Under the pieces are notes generated by a model. It ran no database searches, was not told the origin of the DNA, and was given only the letters and a program-made list of their open reading frames with translations. Source: Rubrivivax sp. (GTDB lineage Bacteria; Pseudomonadota; Gammaproteobacteria; Burkholderiales; Burkholderiaceae_C). Taken from it: 64,000 nucleotides of DNA. Both the position numbers and the translations under genes were made by a program. Shown piece after piece: positions 56,835-64,000 of this stretch; positions within the stretch are counted from its first letter, which is position 1, and the number at the start of each line of letters is the position of its first letter. The stretch is taken from contig JADJYX010000022.1 of assembly GCA_016719535.1 (NCBI GenBank), positions 62,001 to 126,000 of the forward strand, written 5' to 3'.

Positions 56835-58952
56835 ATGACCGAACCAACCGCCGTCGACGAGCCAGACGCGGCGCCCGCGCAAGGCTTCTTCGTGTCGTAT
56901 CCCGATTCGCCGTTCCAGCTGTTCCAGGTCTTTGCGCCGGCGGGCGACCAGCCGACCGCGATCGCGCAACTGGTCGACGGCGTGACCGACGGCCTGGCCT
57001 ACCAGACGCTGCTGGGCGTGACCGGCTCGGGCAAGACCTACACCATGGCCAACGTGATCGCCCGCCTGGGCCGGCCGGCGATCGTCTTCGCGCCCAACAA
57101 GACGCTGGCGGCGCAGCTGTACAGCGAGTTCCGCGAGTTCTTTCCGAAGAACGCGGTCGAATATTTCGTCAGCTACTACGACTACTACCAGCCCGAGGCC
57201 TATGTGCCGCAGCGCGACCTCTTCATCGAGAAGGACAGCGCCATCAACGAGCACATCGAGCAAATGCGGCTCAGCGCCACCAAGAGCCTGCTCGAGCGGC
57301 GCGACGTGATCATCGTCGCCAGCGTGAGCGCGATCTACGGCATCGGCAACCCGGCCGACTACCACCAGATGGTGATGACGCTGCGGGTGGGCGACAAGAT
57401 GGGCCAGCGCGACGTCATCGCGCAGCTGATCCGCATGCAGTACAAGCGCAACGAGATCGACTTCGGGCGCGGGTCCTTCCGCGTGCGCGGCGACACCATC
57501 GACATCTTCCCGGCCGAACATTCCGAGCTGGCGCTGCGCATCGAGCTCTTCGACGACGAGGTCGAGACGCTGCAGCTGCTGGACCCGCTCACGGGGCGCG
57601 TGCGGCAGAAGATCCCGCGCTTCACCGTCTACCCCAGCAGCCACTATGTGACGCCGCGCGAACGCGTGCTGGCGGCCATCGACACCATCAAGCAGGAGCT
57701 GCGCGAGCGCCTGGACGAGCTGGTCAAGGCCGGCAAGCTGGTGGAGGCGCAACGCCTGGAGCAGCGCACGCGCTTCGACCTCGAGATGCTGCAGGAGGTC
57801 GGCCACTGCAAGGGCATCGAGAACTACACGCGCCACCTCAGCGGTGCCGCGCCCGGCGAGCCGCCGCCGACGCTGGTGGACTACCTGCCGGCCGACGCGC
57901 TGATGTTCCTGGACGAGAGCCATGTGCTGATCGGCCAGTTCGGCGGCATGTACAACGGCGACCGTGCGCGCAAGACGACACTGGTCGAATATGGCTTCCG
58001 GCTGCCGAGCGCGCTGGACAACCGGCCGCTGAAGTTCGAGGAGTTCGAGCGCAAGATGCGCCAGGCGATCTTCGTCTCGGCGACGCCGGCCGACTACGAG
58101 AAGACGCATGCCGGCCAGGTGGTCGAGCAGGTCGTGCGGCCGACCGGGCTGGTCGATCCCGAGGTCGAGGTGCGGCCGGCCGCGACCCAGGTCGACGACG
58201 TGCTGCAGGAGATCCGCGAGCGCGTGCAGCTCCACGAGCGCGTGCTGATCACCACGCTGACCAAGCGCATGGCCGAGCAGCTGACCGACTACCTGGCGGA
58301 CAACGGCGTCAAGGTGCGCTACCTGCACAGCGACATCGACACCGTCGAGCGCGTGGAGATCCTGCGCGACCTGCGCCTGGGCACCTTCGACGTGCTGGTG
58401 GGCATCAACCTGCTGCGCGAAGGCCTGGACCTGCCCGAGGTGAGCCTGGTGGCCATCCTCGATGCCGACAAGGAAGGCTTCCTGCGTGCCGAGCGCAGCC
58501 TGATCCAGACCATCGGCCGCGCGGCGCGCAACCTCAATGGCCGCGCGATCCTCTATGCCGACAAGGTCACCGATTCGATGCGCCGTGCCATCGACGAGAC
58601 CGAGCGCCGGCGCGACAAGCAGATCGCGCACAACCTGGCGCAGGGCATCACGCCGCGTTCGATCCACAAGCGCATCCGCGACCTCATCGACGGCGTGGTC
58701 TCCGACAAGACCGCGCGTGACGAGGCACAGGCCGCCAAGTCGGCGGCCGAGATCGAAGCGATGAACGAGAAGGACCTCGGCAAGCGCATCAAGGCACTCG
58801 AGAAACAGATGCTCGAGCACGCCCGCAACCTCGAGTTCGAGAAGGCGGCACGCGCGCGCGACCAGCTCGCGCTGCTGCGCGAACAGGCCTTCGGTGCACC
58901 CGGACACGACAGCAACGTGGTGCCCCTCCAGGCCGCGGGGGGGCGCCCTTGA
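56835..58952 (+). CDS. uvrB: Excinuclease ABC subunit B
   Basis: Damage-verifying helicase-like subunit of nucleotide-excision repair. 705 residues: Walker A GVTGSGKTYTMANV near 55, the beta-hairpin YYDYYQPEAYVP near 120, DESHV (Walker B), helicase motifs V and VI (LREGLDLPEVSL; QTIGRAARN), and a C-terminal UVR domain KALEKQMLEHARNLEFEKA that binds UvrC. Unlike the peptide at 38558, no LexA box is visible in the 146 bases upstream. Coupled to the phosphatase gene by a 4-base overlap. Confidence 0.97.
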   Translation: MTEPTAVDEPDAAPAQGFFVSYPDSPFQLFQVFAPAGDQPTAIAQLVDGVTDGLAYQTLLGVTGSGKTYTMANVIARLGRPAIVFAPNKTLAAQLYSEFREFFPKNAVEYFVSYYDYYQPEAYVPQRDLFIEKDSAINEHIEQMRLSATKSLLERRDVIIVASVSAIYGIGNPADYHQMVMTLRVGDKMGQRDVIAQLIRMQYKRNEIDFGRGSFRVRGDTIDIFPAEHSELALRIELFDDEVETLQLLDPLTGRVRQKIPRFTVYPSSHYVTPRERVLAAIDTIKQELRERLDELVKAGKLVEAQRLEQRTRFDLEMLQEVGHCKGIENYTRHLSGAAPGEPPPTLVDYLPADALMFLDESHVLIGQFGGMYNGDRARKTTLVEYGFRLPSALDNRPLKFEEFERKMRQAIFVSATPADYEKTHAGQVVEQVVRPTGLVDPEVEVRPAATQVDDVLQEIRERVQLHERVLITTLTKRMAEQLTDYLADNGVKVRYLHSDIDTVERVEILRDLRLGTFDVLVGINLLREGLDLPEVSLVAILDADKEGFLRAERSLIQTIGRAARNLNGRAILYADKVTDSMRRAIDETERRRDKQIAHNLAQGITPRSIHKRIRDLIDGVVSDKTARDEAQAAKSAAEIEAMNEKDLGKRIKALEKQMLEHARNLEFEKAARARDQLALLREQAFGAPGHDSNVVPLQAAGGRP

Positions 58953-59500
58953 AGGCGCTGAAGCGGCTGCTCGGCCTGGGCGGCGGTGAACCGGCACTGG
59001 GCGTGCTGATGGTGTGCTCGGGCAACATCTGCCGCTCGCCCACGGCCGAAGGCGTGCTGCGGGCCAAGCTGCAGGCCGCGGGGTTGGGTGAACGCATCCA
59101 GGTCGACTCCGCCGGTACGCAGGGCCTGCATGCCAAGGAGCCGCCCGATCCGCGGGCGCTGGCGATGGCCAGTCGGCGCGGCTACGACCTGTCGAAGTTG
59201 CGCGCGCGCCGCGTGGTCGGCGAGGACTTCGTCCGTTTCCAGCGCATCCTGGCGATGGACGAGGGCCACCTGAAATGGCTGCGGCAGGCGTCGCCACCCG
59301 ATGCCCGCACGCGCGTCGGGCTGTTGATGGACCACGCGCTGACGCAGCGGGGGCAGCGCGAGGTGCCGGACCCGTATTTCGGCTCGGAGCGCGATTTCGA
59401 ACGGGTGCTCGACCTGGTCGAAGATGCCTGCGAAGGGCTGGTGCGCGACCTGGCGCAGGAGCTGGCGCTGCTGGAGCGCAAGGGTGACGGCAAAGCTTGA
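58949..59500 (+). CDS. Low-molecular-weight protein-tyrosine phosphatase
   Basis: 183 residues: LMVCSGNICRSPTAEG near 22-37 with Cys-x5-Arg P-loop, and VPDPYFGSERDFERVLDLVE near 140, where the Asp-Pro gives the general acid. Two-residue specific substrate is unknown; LMW-PTPs act on tyrosine kinases or polysaccharide export. The TTG start at 58949 overlaps the uvrB stop (TTGA); the ATG inside LMVCSG is an alternative but would cut the P-loop strand. The 3' end reaches into the isc promoter. Confidence 0.9.
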   Translation: MKALKRLLGLGGGEPALGVLMVCSGNICRSPTAEGVLRAKLQAAGLGERIQVDSAGTQGLHAKEPPDPRALAMASRRGYDLSKLRARRVVGEDFVRFQRILAMDEGHLKWLRQASPPDARTRVGLLMDHALTQRGQREVPDPYFGSERDFERVLDLVEDACEGLVRDLAQELALLERKGDGKA

Positions 59501-59526
59501 CCAAATTGCTGGGACTTTGCTATACT
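59497..59526 (+). promoter_or_regulatory. Promoter of the isc operon
   Basis: TTGACC (59497-59502) and TATACT (59521-59526) are spaced by 18 bases, the strongest sigma-70-like promoter seen here. The intervening AAATTGCTGGGACTTTGC with the -35 partly matches the type 1 IscR site, so IscR autoregulation is likely by analogy. The leader to the iscR ATG is about 125 bases. Confidence 0.78.
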
Positions 59527-59660
59527 TGAGCGTCACAGTCGGGATCATCTCAGGGTCAACCCTCGATCGATACCGTGACGGCGCTGTTCGTGCGTGACCG
59601 GGATCCGTCTTCCGGCCGCGACCGCGGCGAGGCTCCCACCCTTCTCGACAGGAGAACACC

Positions 59661-60194
59661 ATGCGACTCACCACCAAGGGCCGTTTTGCGGTCACCGCCA
59701 TGATCGATCTGGCCTTGCGCTCGGGTACCGGGCCGGTGGCGCTGGCGGCGATCAGCCAGCGGCAGCAGATCTCGCTGTCCTACCTCGAGCAGCTGTTCGG
59801 CAAGCTGCGTCGTCACGCGCTGGTGGAAAGCACCCGTGGCCCGGGTGGCGGCTATTCGCTGGGCCGCGCGGCCGCCGAGATCACGGTGGCCGACATCATC
59901 GTCGCCGTCGACGAGCCGATCGACGCCACCGGCTGCGGCGGCAAGGAAAGCTGCATGGGCGAGGACGCCGGCAAGTGCATGACGCACGACCTGTGGACGA
60001 GCCTGAATACGAAGATGATCGAATACCTCGACTCGATCTCGCTGAAGAAGCTGGTCGATGACCAGCTCGCCAAGGGCATATCCATCGACGAGGCGCCGGT
60101 CAAGCGCGCCATCTCGAGCCAGCCCGTGGTCAAGCCCATCAAGGTGACCGCGCCGAATTCCGTCTTTGCGCTCGGCTCGGCGTTCACGAAATAA
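59661..60194 (+). CDS. iscR: Iron-sulfur cluster regulator IscR
   Basis: Rrf2-family repressor that senses [2Fe-2S] cluster status and controls the isc operon. 177 residues: N-terminal winged helix (MRLTTKGRFAVTAMIDLAL; LSYLEQLFGKLRRHALVES with RGPGGGYSLGR wing), then the cluster-binding Cys residues in CGGKESCMGEDAGKCMTH (C-x5-C-x7-C plus His), the betaproteobacterial spacing. ATG at 59661 follows AGGAG. Confidence 0.96.
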   Translation: MRLTTKGRFAVTAMIDLALRSGTGPVALAAISQRQQISLSYLEQLFGKLRRHALVESTRGPGGGYSLGRAAAEITVADIIVAVDEPIDATGCGGKESCMGEDAGKCMTHDLWTSLNTKMIEYLDSISLKKLVDDQLAKGISIDEAPVKRAISSQPVVKPIKVTAPNSVFALGSAFTK

Positions 60195-60232
60195 GTCGCC
60201 TCCCGACCACCACCGACCTTCAACCCAGCACC

Positions 60233-61447
60233 ATGACCCCGCATTTTCCGATCTATATGGATTACGGTGCCACCACGCCGGTGGACCCGCGTGTCGTCGA
60301 CGCCATGATCCCCTGGCTGCGCGAGCATTTCGGCAACCCGGCGTCGCGCAGCCACGCCTGGGGCTGGGAAGCCGAAGAGGCGGTCGAGAAGGCACGCGGC
60401 CAGGTGGCCGCACTGATCAATGCCGACCCGCGCGAGATCGTCTGGACCAGCGGTGCCACCGAGAGCAACAACCTGGCGATCAAGGGTGCGGCGCATTTCT
60501 ATGCCTCGCGCGGCAAGCACATCATCACCGTGAAGACCGAGCACAAGGCCGTGCTCGACACCACGCGCGAACTCGAGCGCCAGGGCTTCGAGGTGACCTA
60601 CCTCGACGTGCAGCAGGACGGCCTGCTCGACCTCGACCAGTTCAAGGACACGCTGCGCAAGGACACCATCCTGGTGTCGGTGATGCTGGTCAACAACGAA
60701 ATCGGCGTCATCCAGGACATTCCCGCCATCGGCGCGATGTGCCGCGAGCGCGGCATCATCCTGCACGTCGACGCGGCCCAGGCCACCGGCAAGGTGGCGA
60801 TCGACATGGCAACGCTGCCGGTCGACCTGATGAGCCTGGCCTCGCACAAGACCTACGGCCCCAAGGGCATCGGCGCGCTGTATGTGCGCCGCAAGCCGCG
60901 CGTGCGCCTGGAGGCGCAGATGCACGGCGGTGGCCACGAGCGCGGCATGCGCTCGGGCACGCTGCCTACGCACCAGTGCGTGGGCATGGGCGAGGCCTTC
61001 CGCATCGCGCAGGCCGAGATGGGCACCGAGAGCGAGCGCATCCGCATGCTGCAGCAGCGCCTGCTCAAGGGCATCGGACAGATCGAGCAGGTGTTCATCA
61101 ACGGCGACCTGGAGCGGCGCGTGCCGCACAACATCAACGCCTCGTTCAATTTTGTCGAGGGCGAGTCGCTGATCATGGGCATCAAGGGCCTGGCGGTGTC
61201 TTCGGGTTCGGCCTGCACGTCAGCCAGCCTGGAGCCCAGCTACGTGCTGCGTGCGCTGGGCCGTTCCGACGAACTCGCGCATTCGTCGCTGCGCATGACG
61301 ATCGGCCGCTTCACGACCGAGCAGGACATCGACTACGCGGTGTCCACGCTGCAGGACCGCGTGGCGCGGCTGCGCGAGCTGTCGCCCTTGTGGGAGATGT
61401 ACAAGGACGGCGTCGACCTCAGCACCATCCAGTGGGCGGCCCACTGA
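60233..61447 (+). CDS. iscS: Cysteine desulfurase IscS
   Basis: PLP enzyme that takes sulfur from cysteine and hands it to IscU and tRNA thiolation. 404 residues: MDYGATTPVDPRV near 5, the PLP-binding LASHKTYGPKGIGALY near 205, and the mobile loop SSGSACTSASLEPSY near 325 with the persulfide Cys. Follows iscR by 38 bases in the same direction. Confidence 0.97.
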   Translation: MTPHFPIYMDYGATTPVDPRVVDAMIPWLREHFGNPASRSHAWGWEAEEAVEKARGQVAALINADPREIVWTSGATESNNLAIKGAAHFYASRGKHIITVKTEHKAVLDTTRELERQGFEVTYLDVQQDGLLDLDQFKDTLRKDTILVSVMLVNNEIGVIQDIPAIGAMCRERGIILHVDAAQATGKVAIDMATLPVDLMSLASHKTYGPKGIGALYVRRKPRVRLEAQMHGGGHERGMRSGTLPTHQCVGMGEAFRIAQAEMGTESERIRMLQQRLLKGIGQIEQVFINGDLERRVPHNINASFNFVEGESLIMGIKGLAVSSGSACTSASLEPSYVLRALGRSDELAHSSLRMTIGRFTTEQDIDYAVSTLQDRVARLRELSPLWEMYKDGVDLSTIQWAAH

Positions 61448-61481
61448 GGCCCGGCCCGGAAACACACTCAGGAGCACATCC

Positions 61482-61901
61482 ATGGCCTACAGCGACAAGG
61501 TGGTTGATCACTACGAAAATCCGCGCAACGTCGGCTCCTTCGAGAAGGGCGACGAGACGGTGGGCACCGGCATGGTCGGCGCCCCGGCCTGCGGCGACGT
61601 GATGAAGCTGCAGATCAAGGTCAACCCGGCCACCGGGCTGATCGAGGACGCCCGTTTCAAGACCTACGGCTGCGGGTCGGCGATCGCGTCGAGCTCGCTC
61701 GTCACCGAATGGGTCAAGGGCAAGACGCTCGACCAGGCGATGACGATCAAGAATACGCAGATCGCCGAGGAGCTGGCGCTGCCGCCGGTGAAGATCCACT
61801 GCTCGATCCTGGCCGAGGACGCCATCAAGGCCGCGGTGCAGGACTACAAGACCAGGCATGACGCCGCCGCGATGAGCGACGACGTCCGCTCCGCCCACTG
61901 A
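61482..61901 (+). CDS. iscU: Iron-sulfur scaffold IscU
   Basis: Scaffold on which new Fe-S clusters form. 139 residues with three Cys in their usual places: GAPACGDVMKLQ, KTYGCGSAIASSSL, KIHCSILAEDAIK, plus the Asp near the first Cys. AGGAG lies before the ATG. The 12-residue C-terminus (AMSDDVRSAH) is longer than usual. It is a 34-base gap behind iscS. Confidence 0.97.
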   Translation: MAYSDKVVDHYENPRNVGSFEKGDETVGTGMVGAPACGDVMKLQIKVNPATGLIEDARFKTYGCGSAIASSSLVTEWVKGKTLDQAMTIKNTQIAEELALPPVKIHCSILAEDAIKAAVQDYKTRHDAAAMSDDVRSAH

Positions 61902-61912
61902 GCAGCGCGCGC

Positions 61913-62236
61913 ATGTCCATCACACTCACCGAGGCGGCAGCGCGTCACGTCACGCGTTATCTGTCGCGGCGCGGCAAGGGCGTCGGCGTGCGCCTGGGCG
62001 TCAAGACCACCGGCTGCTCGGGCCTGGCCTACAAGCTCGAATATGCCGACGAGGTGGCACCCGAGGACATCGTCTTCGAGGATCACGGCGTCAAGGTCCT
62101 GGTCGACCCCAAGAGCCTGCCCTACCTCGCGGGCACCGAACTCGACTTCGTGCGCGACGGGCTCAACGAGGGTTTCAAGTTTCACAACCCGCGCGAGAAG
62201 GACCGCTGCGGCTGTGGCGAGTCGTTCCGGGTGTGA
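61913..62236 (+). CDS. iscA: A-type iron-sulfur carrier IscA
   Basis: Receives or delivers Fe-S clusters, or binds iron. 107 residues: MSITLTEAAARHVTRYL, KTTGCSGLAYKLEYAD and the C-terminal CGCGESF, giving the three conserved Cys. Its stop overlaps the hscB start by 4 bases. Standard order iscU-iscA-hscB. Confidence 0.96.
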   Translation: MSITLTEAAARHVTRYLSRRGKGVGVRLGVKTTGCSGLAYKLEYADEVAPEDIVFEDHGVKVLVDPKSLPYLAGTELDFVRDGLNEGFKFHNPREKDRCGCGESFRV

Positions 62237-62751
62237 AGCTCGACGACGACGACTTCACGCTGTTCGACCTGCCGCGTCGGCATGCGATCGAGCGCGCCGA
62301 ACTCGACCGCCGCTGGCGCGCGCTGCAGTCCGAGGTGCATCCCGACCGCTTCGCGGCGCAGGGCGACGCCGCCCAGCGCGTGGCGATGCAGTGGGCGGTG
62401 CGCGTCAACGAGGCCTACCAGCGGCTGAAGGACCCGCTCAGGCGCGGCGCCTACCTGTGCGAACTGGCCGGCGTGCCGATCGCCGCCGAGAGCAACACGG
62501 CGATGCCGGCCGCGTTCCTGATGCAGCAGATGGCCTGGCGCGAGGCACTGGACGATGCGAACGACGCGGCCACCGTGCAGGCGCTCGACGACGCGGTGGT
62601 CAAGGCCGAGCGCCACATGCTGTCCGAGCTGGCGGCGAGCCTGGACGGACGCGGCGACGCCGCCGCGGCCGCCGCGCAGGTGCGTGCACTGATGTTCGTG
62701 CGCCGCTTCCGCGACGACATCGAGCGCCGCCTGGCCGCCCACGATCACTGA
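62233..62751 (+). CDS. hscB: Fe-S co-chaperone HscB
   Basis: J-protein that brings IscU to the chaperone HscA. 172 residues: N-terminal J-domain with RWRALQSEVHPDRFAAQGDA (HPD motif) followed by VNEAYQRLKDPLRRGAYLCEL, then a three-helix domain binding IscU. GTG start at 62233 in a GTGA overlap with iscA. 39 bases then lead to hscA. Confidence 0.94.
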   Translation: MKLDDDDFTLFDLPRRHAIERAELDRRWRALQSEVHPDRFAAQGDAAQRVAMQWAVRVNEAYQRLKDPLRRGAYLCELAGVPIAAESNTAMPAAFLMQQMAWREALDDANDAATVQALDDAVVKAERHMLSELAASLDGRGDAAAAAAQVRALMFVRRFRDDIERRLAAHDH

Positions 62752-62790
62752 CACAACCCGAGTCTTCCGAGTCCCCCGAGTCGCGTTCAC

Positions 62791-64000
<1,210 letters not shown>

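Overview
The window is one contiguous chromosomal stretch of a GC-rich betaproteobacterium, most likely a member of the Burkholderiales (Rubrivivax/Leptothrix/Ideonella-like). The evidence is the very high third-position GC, Bug-type solute receptors, an intracellular PHA depolymerase, an H1-tailed HU protein, the nth-rnfB pair, the zapB-zapA-6S RNA block, and an iscRSUA-hscBA operon. No rRNA, tRNA or CRISPR array is seen. Both ends cut genes: a Bcr/CflA-type transporter at the left and hscA at the right.

Layout. 1-8461 (minus): transporter, RNA pseudouridine synthase, small membrane proteins, mnmH, glnD and map. 8522-18691: purL, a tyrosine-phosphatase-like protein, a Tim44-like protein, DUF456, YdcF, msrA, an alpha/beta hydrolase, and a TPR protein with a degenerate receiver domain. 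18762-22213 (minus): an Anbu proteasome-like protease directly downstream of mutS. 22139-27325: a foreign segment of about 5.2 kb with visibly lower GC. It carries a TumE-type toxin-antitoxin pair, a secreted sulfatase, and a sulfatase-maturase gene broken by a one-base deletion. It splits mutS: the displaced original 5' end of mutS lies at 27275-27376, and the active mutS now has an N-terminus supplied by the insert.

27504-33711: a LysR regulator divergent from a four-gene cluster (HMG-CoA-lyase-type enzyme, CaiB-type CoA transferase, Bug receptor, fused swivel-first aconitase). This looks like uptake and cleavage of a C5/C6 hydroxy-dicarboxylic acid such as citramalate. 33750-44529: katG, HU-like protein, metallopeptidase, VOC protein, an unknown gene, a near-perfect LexA box in front of an undescribed 27-codon frame, suhB, trmJ, cysE, a frameshifted mog, yjgA and pmbA. 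44624-48057: a TRAP transporter whose receptor gene faces its permease genes. 48193-55262: housekeeping genes, including rpsU, a PAS/degenerate-GGDEF protein, 6S RNA, zapA, nth, rnfB and phaZ. 55479-64000: a frameshifted aromatic/aspartate aminotransferase, uvrB, a low-molecular-weight tyrosine phosphatase, and the isc operon.

Four genes (rluF-like, maturase, mog, tyrB-like) carry apparent single-base frameshifts. They may be real lesions or assembly errors, and raw reads are needed to decide.
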